A stretch of 64,000 nt of DNA, taken from positions 62,001 through 126,000 of the forward strand of contig JASANG010001001.1 in assembly GCA_030248215.1 (NCBI GenBank), read 5' to 3'. The notes under the pieces are model-generated. The model was given only the letters and a program-made list of their open reading frames with translations, did not search any database and was not told the origin of the DNA. This DNA is from Enoplolaimus lenunculus (Eukaryota; Nematoda; Enoplea; Enoplida; Thoracostomopsidae). This document shows positions 24,011 through 36,352 of this stretch, piece after piece (the stretch's first letter is position 1; the number at the start of each line of letters is the position of its first letter). The translations under genes were made by a program, and so were the position numbers.

Positions 24011-25415
24011 TTAAATTAGCATTCCAAATAGCGAAAAACATACTATCGTAATTATACAGCAAAAAGATGTCAAAGACTGTGTTGAGCTAACAAATCGCAA
24101 GAATGATACGATTCTAATAATATTCCGATAGTTTTGTGATAACGTTTGGTTGCCTTCCAATTCAGCATCAACAGTCCATTCAATAAATTGATCAAACCTG
24201 CACGTAACGTGACGTAGAGATAACGTTATCCCTGTACCGACAGCGAAAGTTGCAAAACTAGTAGCTACAATCAACAATCGGTGCTGATAAAACTTTTCGA
24301 AAAATTCAGTAGCCCATAATATAATGTGAACGAGGTTGCGTTTCAGTTTACTTGGCAAATGTGTTGAGCAAATCAAGAAGTCAAACAAAAAAGCAGCAAA
24401 TCGAGGATACGCACTAAGACCAGGCAGTCGACCAGTCAGAGAAGTGGATAACTCGTTAACTGCGGTGTCACCTAAACAATCACTTCAGTATAATAGTAAA
24501 ATAGCACATTAATTTCATTTTACAGTTAGGCTATTAAAACCCGCAACCACAAAAAATATACAGTTTAAATGTGTTAAATTATTTACGTAACTCGATTTCC
24601 AGAACCCTTCCTGCTGCTTTTTTTCTGTTGACTGGTGTACTTTAAATTCCTTGTTACTCACATTCCCATTCGGTAAAAATCGATTGGAGGACAGTATTGG
24701 TCAGGGGATGAGCGGCCTCTTTCAAAAAGCGAGACCGAGACTTTTGGTCTCGTCTCGGTGTATTTTTAACCGTTACCGAAAATAAAAATGAGATTTTTGA
24801 AACAACAGTTTTGAGCATTTTTATCTGCTCTGAATTGTCGTTTCATACAATTAAACTAATAAATCGCCACCAAACTTTATTTTTCACTTGGCTACTGTAA
24901 CAATTCTCTTTGAACAGGCTCAGGACAAATCTCACTGTCTCAAATACCATCAGTACAACCCTAGTTCAAAGCTATAGTGTTGTTTTTGGTGGGCAAACCG
25001 AATAGACTCGAGAATTTTTTTACATAGCGTAATGCAGATGATGACCCATTTTTTACACGATATCTTAAACGTTTTAAAAGCGAAAATGCAACTATTTGTG
25101 CTTTGTCACAGTAAAATCAAACTGTTTTGGGTTTCCTTTCAAAAAGTAGAATTTTGGGTAACTGAAGGGGTCGTATATTGAACACCAAACAGTGAAACTT
25201 AATGCCTGCTACAATCAAAGGTACGTACCTGATTCGAAAGTCGTTGTCGCTGGAAAACAGTAGAAAATACGCTGTCGACACACTGCACAGTTTACACAAT
25301 ATGCTGTTTCGGCAATGGATGTAGCAGTTACCAAACATGCTTTGCAAAAAATATGACGGCATGGCAAGCACTGAATTGGTGTTGAAGGTACTTCCAAACA
25401 AATCGCACAAATCAT
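24011..25415 (-). CDS. RING-finger transmembrane protein, two exons, unrecognised family
   Basis: Exon 1 is 25229-25415, exon 2 24011-24471; the phase-1 junction agrees; 215 aa. The N-terminal C3HC4 RING is nearly the whole first exon: CAIC at residues 3-6, C16 or C19 with H21, C24, C27, then C43-x2-C46 followed by RQRI. It predicts an E3 ubiquitin ligase. Exon 2 has a hydrophobic stretch at about residues 128-148 (LLIVATSFATFAVGTGITLS) and another at the very C terminus (about 195-213, rich in Cys, Ile, Phe), so a two-pass membrane protein with both ends on the same side is likely. RING followed by membrane helices recalls RNF170 or RNF5/185, but the spacing fits none that I know. An upstream acceptor (gtacag, 25442-25447 on +) allows an alternative longer N terminus. 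The gene is divergent from BCD1. Confidence 0.75.
24690..24968 (+). repeat. Possible repeat with GAGAC/GGTCTCG motifs
   Basis: 'gagcggcctctttcaaaaag', 'cgagaccgagacttttggtc' and 'tcgtctcggtg' at the left, and 'aaatctcactgtctcaaata' at the right. A similar TCTCG-rich patch is at 8720-8870 ('ggtctcggtctcgcttttc') in AMPD intron 6. Ends were not defined. Confidence 0.35.
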
Positions 25416-26332
25416 ATAATGGTCAACATGAATTACGTACTGTACATGGTATAAACGTAAGCTATAAGCAGCCTACATAAGAAAACTATAGATATTAGTC
25501 ACCACAGATGTAAACCCTAGTACGTATTTAACTACAGCCTGTCAGAACTGCACGGTGGATGACCCTTCTCCGAAGTACTGCGAGTAAACATGGTTTTTCT
25601 ACTTAATTTCTCCGAAGCATATTTAGTAGATTTTCAGAAGACACAGAAACCCATCGCTAGAAGGTTTTAAGAAGACACAGATCCCCATTGCCAACTGATG
25701 CCTTCCAGCTCAACAGCTAGCTACATCAGTTACGCAGAAGATGCTAGCGTACAAAAGATAAACAAAATAAATCTACATGTTTTGTTAAATAGTGCGCATT
25801 TTAGTCACATAGTTTTCTTACCTAACGTTTTCATTCAAGGCTTAAATGTTTCAATGTCGTTCCCAAAATTTAACTGCATTTCGATCGTTAATACATTAAG
25901 CCTAAGCTCCTGTCAGCAATAGATCCGCGTAGCTTTGCTAGCTATGTTTCGTGAAACTGCTTCGACTGAGTTGCAATATTTTGCCTCTCAGTTGATAGCA
26001 GGTTCCCGTTGAGATCAAATCAGTATCAATGCAGTCTGATCTGTCATTGAACAACCTCTGTCGTATTGCAATCCTCGCATAGAGAATCGAAAACAATTGG
26101 TTCTTATTTTATATTCGAATAGACTTAATTTGTCATAAACCTGCTTGGTGGTATTCTGTTTTCTCAAACTTGCAACGCCATCTAAATCCATGCTCCTGCC
26201 AGTTCGGCCTGGTACTTATCTCGATCCGTTGTAATGACGCTAATGAGTGTTACTCTAGTATTATGTTACAGAAAATACACAGTGCACAATGGAGACGAGC
26301 CTTCCTTGTCATAAATACTGTTAAACGGTACG
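25416..26332 (+). other. Divergent intergenic region between RING gene and BCD1
   Basis: About 0.9 kb. It must hold both promoters. No TATA box can be singled out. 25620-25700 has a short imperfect direct repeat, 'agaagacacaga(a/t)ccc'. An acceptor-like 'ttatgttacag' ends about 60 nt before the BCD1 ATG and could be a 5' UTR or spliced-leader site. No coding sequence was recognised. Confidence 0.5.
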
Positions 26333-29300
26333 ATGGATATCGATAATAGCACAAAACTGAATTGCAGCATATGCCATTCAACAAGTGGGAAATACAGATG
26401 CCCGAGATGTGGGGAATGTACGTGTTGCGTAACATGCTTCAAGCGTCACAAACACTTACGTAACTGTAGCGCAACCAGATCTGACGTATACGTTCCGTTT
26501 ACGGAATTGAAGGACTGTTTTACTGCAGGTAGAATAAATGTTTGCGGTCTCAATTAGAGTCATAATTTTAATGCAGATACTTTTATTCAGCTGAAACGTA
26601 AAACGAAAGTGTACTGTTGTTTGTCGGATATATATGCCAGTTCTCAGATTGGCTCTTTTTATTTTTATTATTTGCACAGGGAAAATTCTTGTGGCGACAA
26701 ACCCTAATTCAGAATGCAGCTTTTTTATTCGAAACATAAAGTATATACTATACGTTTGTGTTTTAATTCAATTGATGTTTGACAATAATTTTCGTGACCT
26801 TTGAAGCGAAAATCGTATATAAGAAAAAATTATCTGTATCAGATTTTCATTTCCTGTCAAAGATTCAGCTGGCCAGAGAAGCTGCTAAGCGTTGTGTTGA
26901 AGACATACATTACACCGAGAAATCAACAGAAGTGAGTGCTGACATTAATACTTTTACTCCGTAAATGTCCGGATGTTCATGATACATGCTTTTGTTTAAG
27001 TATATTACGTACTCGCTGAAATTTTCCATACAGATACGCTGCACCGACAAGCACAATTTATAAGCATTTATCAAAAACAAATGTGTTTATAAATATTTGA
27101 ATATAAATAGTTAATACGGATAAGTTTAATACCAAGCCCTGTTGTCAATATTTGATTGCGTCGAACCCGAATGTTCAACGGCCAAAGGCTGAGATAATTT
27201 CATGTAATAGTTACCGGCCTGTAGGGCAGGAGATCTGGTAAAATTTTTGTTTCAGGAATATCGGCATCACAATTTGAAAGACAAATGTCAAGCTTTTGGA
27301 ACATTACTTTACAACTGTCCATCGTTTTTTACACGACATGTAGAAAATGATTCTTGCTTTGATGATGGGTAAGGAAGAAAACATAGTGGTTATAATTATG
27401 AAACTAAAATTCGCGACAAATTAAATAATTCTGTACATCTTTTTATTTTGGAATGCAACGCATAACGCATCAGTGTTGACTCTACCGTAGTTTGATATTG
27501 AGGCCCGGTTTCTAGGATTAAAACGCAGCATACAATATATTTGTTGTCAAACCTTAAACTGTGTATGTACTACGTTCAGATTTTTTAAGAACTTTGTACG
27601 TAATTGTGTTTAACAAACCGTGGGTTAGCGAATGTCGGTATTTGTAGTTGTATTTGAAATATATTCAGGCTTGCAACAATCGTTTGGCGGGTCAAATTGG
27701 TTTTTCCTAACAGTGATCCTGTGTGCAATATAACAGAGCTTAAGTAAGTGTTAAGTGTTGCTTAGCATGCGTACACGATACCGGATGCCAACAGTGAGCG
27801 CAGTGTTTTAGGGGCTAAAGTTTATGAAATCTTCTAAGGTTCGGCAAATTCAACTGAAAGATCTTAGCGCTTCCTAGATTTAAACAAACATAAGTTTGTA
27901 CATGTGTCATGCGATTTGGATATGCCTTTGTGGAAAGTGTAGCATGATACATGCAAGTTCTTCTGGAAAATGTAATATGCTGGAGTGAAAAAGTCCACAA
28001 TTGAATGTATTATTGGAATTGTTATTATCAAAATGCTGATTATTACTTTAGTGTTGCCGATACGACAACGATATCTCAAGTCATAGGCAAACACATTGAA
28101 AGCGGCAGGTCACGACGAAGCCTCAAGGCCAGCGTTTCGCCTGATACAAGTAGATTACTGAAGCGTTATACCGCAGTTGGTGTGGCGGGTGTACGTTGTT
28201 TTTTGGAAACTGCGGCTCGTTTTAGCTCGACAGATATGTATCTAAGGTTGGTTTTATAGATTCAAATTACTGTAAGCGAGATATATTGTGTTTTTTAAAG
28301 AAAGAATGCTTTCTGCTGTTGTGGCAGATGTCGTGGTAGCTGCAGTTAACTGTATTCCTGGTTGCGGCAAAGCTTTATACGTATATCACAAATGAAATGT
28401 AAATATTTATACTACATCATTTTTATAATATTTTGATCCGATGTCTTTATTTTCATAGAGCCATCGTATTTTGGATTTTTGTTTCTGGTATATAGCCGTC
28501 GCAGTTTGCCAATGGACCACCGAAATACTGCCAATAGTTGTGGCCAATAATAATGTGATGGCTGTCAAAGTTAAATTTGAGGGTGTAGCAGTACGACTGT
28601 TTGTAAAACTCTTCGAAAGTAATGAAAGACAAAAGTGCTCAAATTTACTGGCTTCTCCACAACTAGTAGGCATCGCCTAAATTTCGTGCATCAAGTGAAT
28701 TTTTACCTCCTTCGGTTTACGAGCACACTCCCCAGTTACATTCCCTTCTTCTTCAATTTTTAAATTTTTATTATATATAAATATCATTGCCTGCCTACAT
28801 TTATTACTACTGTTTCCAGGACGGCCCAGGCACTTAACCCGTGATCCGCCATTGTTAGATAGATTTTGTGCCGGTTACGAAATTTTAACATTTTTGATAA
28901 GTGTCTGTTGAAAGAAAATCAGGAGTTAAATGAAAATTCTGGATTCCCTAACGTCAAACTTCAATGTTTGCCTGCTGGATAAAATTTCGTGCTAAAAAGT
29001 TTCGCCTGTGAAGATGGCAGATATATTGATGAGATGGCCTGTTGAATTGCAATGTAGCTGTGATGACTAAATTATTTTTCAAGATATCGCGAAATCGACA
29101 TTTTGAAAACACTTCGGGATTCCTTAAAACAAACGTCAATATGTGAATATCCTCATCTGTACGTTGTGCTCCGAGACTTAGGAAGTCTACGTCAGTTTAA
29201 GGCAACTTTCGGTCGTGGTGGCAAAGGTTAGTATATGTTTGCACCTGCATGGCTTCAGATATTGTACTGTTGAATTTAGTACGGTGCTTGAAACTTGTAG

Positions 29301-32300
29301 ATGAGCGTTTTATTGCAGGAGAATAGCTGCGTTTTGTTTTTCGTTTATTATAAGCATAACTTACAATCCGAAATACAATTGTAACTTTGTCTACCATAAT
29401 ATTCAACAGATGCTGTACCATTTCAATTTGTTAAGCAGTTATTTACTGATGCGATTTATCTCATGAAAATTTGTGTTATTTTAGTTCAAACAAAATCAAG
29501 TCTGGACATTGGTTACAAGAGTATGAGAGCCAAAGAAGCTGAAGCGGAGCTGGTACATGCTCATCAAGCGGCCACGGCTGGATGTCCTAAAAATCGTATG
29601 TGCCATTAGTATATCGAATATCTATAATTATTTTCATGCAATCAAGCAGTTGATTGAATGTAGATTGTAGAGCTACGTATCCTAGCATTAGCAACAGAAT
29701 GCGACCGGACGTTAATTTCCCGGATACCAGAACCGGATACGAACATTGAATTTGTTACGGGAACGGGAACTGAATACCGAATATCGTATATGTTAATATT
29801 ATTTGTTCGCAGTACGTCTAGCGTGCTCAAGGTTTTCGTGTTTTATAGAATTCGTAATTGTTGCTGATAAACTGAAATTATTTAATGCAAAAAAGCGTTT
29901 AACCTTCGCTCGCTTACATAAGTTAAAAATAGCTAAAACGTACCAAAAGTTGAACTTCTTGAATTGCTCAGAAATTTAATCGCAATCAGATTTTAAAAAC
30001 GCTTTCGTGTAAAAAGCAATTTTGTGATATTCGGCACCACCACAACCGTAAATATCCGGTATCCGACAGCTTAATACCAGATAACGGAACCGGATACGGA
30101 TATCAGTTTTTGCCGGGTATTACACCGGAACAGGATATTCGGTCGCACCCTGACTTGCAAGCATATTTAATTTACAAAAATGAAGGATTTATGATGTGCG
30201 TTTTGGATAGGTTCCTATGTCGCCTTATTGTTTGAAATATATCAGGAAATACTGGCACCAGCTGGCAACTTTAATAAAATTTGTCGTTTGTCGGGCAGAC
30301 GAATTTGCTTATTTGGTAACCAAGACGACGTATTAGAATACAAGAAATTCATTACAGTTTTGAATTGAGCAGTACAAAACAGCCTGTTAAAACAAAGCTT
30401 TTATTAGTCAAAACTGTAGGATAACCAGACACTAATTTTTCGATCTTTTAATAATTCTTAAAATATTTTTGAAGCCTTAACAATTAATTTTCATTCTTAT
30501 CAAACATCTCTACAGCTATTAAGTTACAAGGTTTTTTCATTTTCGTTTCTAGCAAAGAAACGGAAGAAAAAGAGCAGTTCATCTCTTGGCAGCAGCGATA
30601 ATCCGAACCTTGTACCGCTTGGTATTGTCATAAATCGACCGGCACTTAATGATCCGAATAATACAGACTTCGTGCAATCGCCTGCTCCGGTTGCGCCTTC
30701 TACGTATTTGCCAAAAATGACCGCATTCGATTTAGACAGCAATAACAGTAGCTGTCGTTTGGAAGCTGTAAGAACTGCAGATTTCAATCATTATATCAGC
30801 AATACGTCTACGAATCAGACAGTATTGGCCCAACGGATTTCCGGAGGTGTTGTATCAAGCCATATGTCTTTAACTGGTGCCAGTGGGAAACCGACCGGGA
30901 GATGTAGTAATGCTAGGCAGAGTATTTGCCGAACAAATGATATAGCGGAATTTGCTGTGCCGCCTGTGAAGAGCTGTACCAGCACCAGCGAACCCTGTCT
31001 GACGGCTGGTAAGGAGTTTGTAATCGGCTTTCGACCGGATATCCATCAAAACAGTTCAATGATACACAGGACAAATAGGGGTTTAAGTACAAAGCTACCG
31101 GACAAAACCTTACAACAATACCGACAACCGCATATGGCTCAAACTTCCCCGCTGTGTACAGGAGGTCCTAATCGAGGTCACGAATTTGGCCGTAACGACT
31201 CAAGTGTCGCCCAACAACAACTACAGCAACAAAATCAACAACAACAGCAACATCAACAGAAACAACAGATACAACAACAACAGCAGCAGCAGCAGCAAAA
31301 ACTACAACAATTACAGCAACAGCAGAAACAACAACACCATCAGCGACGCACGGTGATACGACAAACACCTGGCGAGTTACTACGTGAAGATGCTATTGGC
31401 CAAATTTCACCGGGTAATACGGATCAAGAAGAATTTGAAGGATTTGATTTGGAATTGCAGCCGCTTGTAGTGAAAGATAGTGATGTTTTTAGATCCGACA
31501 GCATTATTTCGGATATTGGCAGTGATTCATTTGATTACAGTATGGACAACAGTGAATCGCAGTCTTTCAAAAGACCACGATTTAACACGCAATCGTTAAT
31601 GTCGTCAAAATCAAAAGCATTCCATAAGATAACTTCCAGCGTTGCGAATAATGAAGCTTATTGTACTGAGAGGCAAACGAAAGTGAGTGGTTCAAGTACC
31701 AATTCTATGTCAAATTTATATAGTCAGCCTAGTCACCAAAATTTTACTGACGCATGTTTTTCTAGTAGTTCGGTTAGTTCTAATTGTGATGTCAATTTGT
31801 TGGGTCACGTTGCTCAGCCTAGTGCATCACATTTTGGACGCAATGATGTTAATGAATTTGACGGCCAGCGCCATATTCCTATGCTGCCTGAACCTTCGGG
31901 TCAAGATTCAAACACCGCTTCAAGACCAGTTGGTAATGCACCAGCTAGTTCTCAGCCTAGGGCTGAAGCTTTAGGCAGTCAAAACTTTGATTTTCGGCCC
32001 CGAAGCCCATATCATCTAGGTAATTGGGAACCGAACGCAAACGTTATGAGTATATTCGGAACGGAACAAAATTCTGAGCGGCATATATTCACATCTTCTA
32101 ATTTGCTATCTAGAGCAACATCTGCGATTGTATGTGCGTCGAGCAATTCAGATACGGGATACCAGTTGGATTATGGTGGAAATTGGCAGCAGAATTTAGA
32201 TGTCGATAGAAGCCAAAGTCTTACAGAGCATAAATTTAATCGAGACATTCTCCTACAAAAATCTCGCGCGTTTGCAAGAAAATCCAGTTTCGAGCTTCCA

Positions 32301-32879
32301 TGTGATAATAAAATTGTTACTGAACAAAGGGAACCAGAACAGAAAAAATCTGTCTGGCAGCTGCCTAATGGATTGAATACAAGCTGTAATGAAACTATTG
32401 CTCCGCATAACTCTTCAGACAACACCCCTGCTACCGCTGCTTCGTTGCTGGGCTTGCCTAAGGCGCCGCCAAACGCCTATGATAGCATGGACTCCAGCCA
32501 AGCTTTCCAGGCGCCGCCATGCCGAAACCAAAAGATTAATTTTGAACCAGTGAAAGCCTTTTCCGGCAGTACAACCTTCGCTTCCGAGTATGTTAAGGGT
32601 AAACCGAACCCAATAGATTTAATTAAGGACAATACTTGCAGTGAGCGAGAAGAGTCTCAAAGGGTTAGGGGCAGCTGTGACAATGGTGCGGCACAATCAA
32701 ACCCACCGAATTCAGGGCCGAACAATGTGAATGTACCACCGCCACCTGACATGGAGACGCTGCTTAAATTTTGGTATGAAGCTCATGGAGGAAAAATGCC
32801 CGATGGACTTGTGGCCGCCCAGCAGTTAGGTTCGTCGAAATTGTCTGATCCTAGAACTATGAATAAGACAAATCGCTAG
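26333..32879 (+). CDS. ZNHIT6: Box C/D snoRNA assembly factor BCD1 (ZNHIT6) with long Gln-rich tail
   Basis: Exons 26333-26528, 26807-26931, 27256-27368, 27669-27743, 28052-28246, 29084-29226, 29485-29595, 30553-32879; all seven junctions agree in phase; 1094 aa. Residues 11-45 are a HIT zinc finger (C11, C14, C23, C26, C31, C35, H39, C45). Then come the BCD1 blocks: LSVSDFHFLSKIQ; ATIVWRVKLVFPNS (family: WHLKLQFP); TTTISQVIGKHI; YREIDILKTLRDSL; CEYPHLYVVLRD (family: EYPTLHVVL). BCD1 is a nuclear factor that stabilises box C/D snoRNAs and loads NOP58. The usual protein ends soon after this block. Here exons 7-8 add about 810 residues: KKRKKKSSSS (possible NLS), a glutamine-rich run (about residues 540-585), Ser/Asn-rich low complexity, a PPPPDMETLLKFWYEAHG block and the end. 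If the last intron series is not spliced at 29227, TAG at 29229 ends a normal 283-aa BCD1. Exons 7-8 could alternatively be a separate gene. Confidence 0.88.
29694..30152 (+). mobile_element. Family E-like MITE in BCD1 intron 7
   Basis: Left 'CAGAATGCGACCGGACGTTA', right 'GATATTCGGTCGCACCCTG'. GGATACC/GGAACCGGATACGG tracts lie near both ends. Flanks ATTAGCAA and ACTTGCAA match in six of eight positions, so the duplication is old. Confidence 0.7.
31213..31342 (+). repeat. CAA/CAG repeat coding polyglutamine in BCD1 tail
   Basis: Interrupted CAA/CAG codons giving Gln runs broken by Leu, His, Lys and Ile. Mixed CAA and CAG use argues for an old, fairly stable tract. On the other strand it produces a spurious Val/Ala-rich open frame (31168-31368) that is not a gene. 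Confidence 0.85.
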
Positions 32880-33379
32880 TGCTAAACGGTTGCAATACCT
32901 GTTTTGAGGATATGCAAAAGGATTCTTATTCTCAAATGCGTGTAGCACCTATCACCAGTTAGTTTGTGCAAGCTGTTGTGCTTCGATGGTTTCATGACAT
33001 TTTGAAACTAACTTGCTACAAATGCTTAAATCAACGTTGTATTCATTAAGTTACCTGTTTAACTGGTTCTATATTTTTTACCTGAATTGTACATATGAAT
33101 AATGGAAACTTTTATTATTGCTTTTGTGATAATATGTCTTGAATAACGTGAGTGATTAAGTAATAGGGTTTGATTAGTAACATCAACAACAACAAACCCC
33201 CATAAAATACAGGCATTCTTTGCCAAATGCTACAATCTGTAGTACTAACAAGACGTGTATGCATGCAGGTACGGTCTTAAATACTCGTTGCGTTGAATAT
33301 TTTGATAAAAACTCTGTTGCTTGTCGCGTTTATTGCATGTAGTTTTATTTTAACGCCAAATTGAACTGTAGACCAGTCG

Positions 33380-34125
33380 TAGTGGGACTACATTTATTGA
33401 GCGAAGCTCGAACACATGCAAGCAATTAAGGTAATATGCAAATTAGGTATTAGCTAACTATTAATTCATTTATCGGTTTCTGAGGTTTGTAAACAATTTA
33501 TTCGAATTCGCACTCAAAAACCCTTTAATCACCGTAATAATTATTGAAATATTTTAAATAGTCCTAAGTTTGTCTTGTCAATTAAGCTAATATGCAAATT
33601 AGCTAACTATTCGGTTATAGGTTTTGAGGGTTTGTAAACAATTTATTCAGATTCCTCGCACCCAAAACCCCATTATTGCTGAAATTAGATTGCTTGTAAC
33701 CGTAATAATTAGTGAAATATTGTAAAAATGTCTAATTTAGGCTTATTAGTTATGCTTATATGCAAATTAACTATTAGCTAACTACTCAATTATCGGTTTT
33801 GGAGCCTTATAAACAGTCTATGTAGATTCCTCGCACCCAAAAACCCTTTAATGCTGCAATTAGATAGCTTGTAACTGTAATAATTAGTGAAATAATGTAG
33901 AAAAACCTAATTTAGGCTTAACTAATTATGAAAATTAGCCTGTAGCTAATAAACGGCTTAAAATTTTAAAACTCCAATACGAGGTCTACACTCCAGGATA
34001 ATTGGCTTTCGAACAAAAAAAGTTTATCAAAATCGGTTCAGTCGCTCCTGAGATTCTTTTCGGACGGACATTCACCTTTCGACCCCCAAGTACAAAACAT
34101 AAAACGCTTCGCTCAATGAAAACTC
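33380..34125 (+). mobile_element. Family F element with internal tandem satellite units
   Basis: Left TAGTGGGACTACATTTATTG then 'agcgaagctcg'; right 'cgcttcgctcaatgaaaa', so ATTGAGCGAAGC is inverted at the two ends. Inside, a unit of about 155-175 bp is repeated roughly four times; landmarks are 'atgcaaattagctaactatt', 'gtttgtaaacaatttattc', 'gattcctcgcacccaaaa' and 'ccgtaataattagtgaaata'. The right end has 'aagtttatcaaaatcggttc' and 'ctcctgagattcttttcgga'. Other copies: 11953-13040, 35640-36028, 55587-56020. Confidence 0.75.
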
Positions 34126-35639
34126 AGAAGTTTATGTGCATCATTTAAAAAGAAATACTTGGATCCGGAATTTTTTGGTGAAACTACCCGGGGTAATTTG
34201 AATATTCGGAACCGGATGCAATTCTAAGCGTAGCAACGTTTAAAAAGAAATACTCAGATCCGGAAATTTTCGATGAAAATACTCGGAACCTGGACTGTGA
34301 TGCAATTTTACTCTGATGTGTACAATTTGTGTGCTCTGCACCATATGCTTTTTGGGCATGGGATGCTAAACAAAAATTGCGCATGTAAGCACAAAAGCAT
34401 TCAAATTTGAAGTTAGGATGTGCTTCACCTAGCAAATTTAATTTCACTATGACTCGTTTTAAACCTTTAAACAGCGCTCAATTTTCAAAATCCATTATTT
34501 GGTAGCGAAAGTACGCGTTGAACCTAGTGAGTGGAGACAACTCAGGAGCCGCATTTATTTGTAAGCCGTGATGTGCCATTTATAATGAAAGTATCTTGTA
34601 TCTGACTAGTGGGTATTGTACACTTTCAATTAGAGGTTTCGAAATTTTCAGATTTTGGTAAGAGTTGCGTCCTGGTCTGGATGTTTATTTTGAAATGTTG
34701 CCACTTTTTACAGTTTTGTATTCAGGATATTTTCAGTGAAAAATTTCAGTTCCAGATTTTAATTTTTAAATTTTTAAGCATGTGGTAAAAGTGTACAAGA
34801 GTATATAGTCTTGTTGTTAGAAAGCTTTAAACGTCTGGTTTGGTGTTTTCAATGAATGATTTGATATGTATACATGTTGATGCAATGGTGTATCTGGCTT
34901 CTCCACAGCTTGAAAATTTCCGCCGGGGGGGGGGCGTTTCCTGGGGGGCAGCTAATTTGGCTGGGGGCAGGCTATCGTGTTTTCAACTCAACTGAAGATT
35001 ACTCATAGCTCAACATGACAAAAATTCCCCGCAAACGATAATCACAATAATTTTAACTAATATTAATGACAACTTTACCAGAAGTTGAAAGAAGCACAAT
35101 TATATAAGATATAGATAATCTATAATTGAAACTGTGATTAACATATATTTTATATATTAGTCACAGCTTCAGTTTATCATAAGGCTCAGGCGGGTTGAAC
35201 TTGTTGCTGCAAGGTACTTTTGAATGCTGTATGCCCTGAAACGGTCTTTATATAATTGTGCTTTTTTTTCAGTTCATTATTGAATTGTACTAGTTCCTAC
35301 CGGTATTTGTAACGCTATTAAAAAATTATGAGTACTCAGCGTAGAACTATTTTCTGTGGGAGCGACACACTCCTCGGTTGATCACTGTAAGGCACCTTTT
35401 TGGTTAGCCAGATGCATAATGTTTAGGTATATATGCATTTATTAATGAATTGTAAATATATGCTAGTTTTAAAAAATAAAAAAATTTTATTGCGTTGATG
35501 ATTAAGTATTAATTTTAGGGTCACGTGCTTATAGATAAGGAAAGCTCTCAGCGAATCGGTCAATACCAAACCAGTGACTTCGTGGTTTATGCAGCAAATT
35601 TCATGGTTGGCAGTTGCAGTCGTTCATGTATAAATCTCG

Positions 35640-36028
35640 CGATTTTTCATTGCGCGAAGCGTTTTATGTTTTGTGATCTGGGTCGAAATGTGCATGTTCG
35701 TCCGTCTGTCCGTCCGAAAAGAATCTCAGGAACGGCTGAACCGATTTTTTAGCTACAGGCTAATTTGCATAATTATTTAAGCCTATTTCACTACTATTAC
35801 AGTTACCAGCAATCTAAATTCAGCATTAAAGGGTTTTTGGGTGCGAGGAAGATAATTTGCATATTAGCTTAATTGACAAGACAAAATTAGGACTTTAAAT
35901 TATTTCAATGATTATTAGGGTTACTGAAGTTTTTGAGTGCGAGGAATCTGAATATATTGTTTACAAACCTCCAAAACCAATAAATGTATAGTTAGCTAAC
36001 TAATTTGCATATTAGATTAATTGCTTAA
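35640..36028 (-). mobile_element. Family F element, truncated inverted copy
   Basis: Starts 'gcgatttttcattgcgcgaagcg', then 'cgtccgaaaagaatctcagg', 'aacggctgaaccgatttt' and two satellite units ('ctaatttgcat', 'tttttgggtgcgagga', 'ttgtttacaaacctccaaa'). It is cut at 36028 by family B copy 4. Confidence 0.75.
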
Positions 36029-36352
36029 CAGGGTACAACCGGAGGTCTGCCTCCGGCTCCACTAGAATTTTGCCGGAGGGTCCGGCAATTTCGGTATAAA
36101 AGTTTGCATAATTTTGCTAAATTTATCTGTTTAGCGCGTTTCCATTGACTTGTCACAATTTTCACGAAAGAATTGCCCGAAACTTGGTAGAAAATTAGCG
36201 TGAAACCAAGCAACTTGACAGCATTTTGCAGATATTGGTAAAATAAACTAAATTAACCCACCGTTTTTACTACTTAATTTCGCCTCACCTCCGGCTCCGG
36301 CAAGTTTCGTTGACCTCTGGCTCTGGTGTTTTTCACCTCCGGTTGCACCCTG
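36029..36352 (-). mobile_element. Family B MITE, copy 4
   Basis: CAGGGTACAACCGGAGGTCT at the left, ACCTCCGGTTGCACCCTG at the right; about 324 bp, with CCGGCTCC tracts at both ends and the 'ttagcgcgtttcc' and 'cgcctcacctccgg' landmarks. The flanks do not match (family F left, family N right), so the locus is rearranged. Confidence 0.85.

Noticed and set aside
25698-25922. 74-residue frame in the RING-BCD1 intergenic region
   Set aside because: Low-information composition, no conserved motif and no splice partners.
28471-28680. Open frame between BCD1 exons 5 and 6
   Set aside because: Exon 5 (ends 28246) and exon 6 (starts 29084) join in phase and restore the BCD1 'Y-R-E-I-D' block, so this is intron sequence.
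31168-31368. Minus-strand Val/Ala-rich hydrophobic frame
   Set aside because: It is the antisense of the CAA/CAG tract in BCD1 exon 8.
33380-34125. Possible CRISPR-like array because of regular repeated units
   Set aside because: The units are 155-175 bp, diverged, without short identical repeats and unique spacers, and sit in a eukaryotic transposon.
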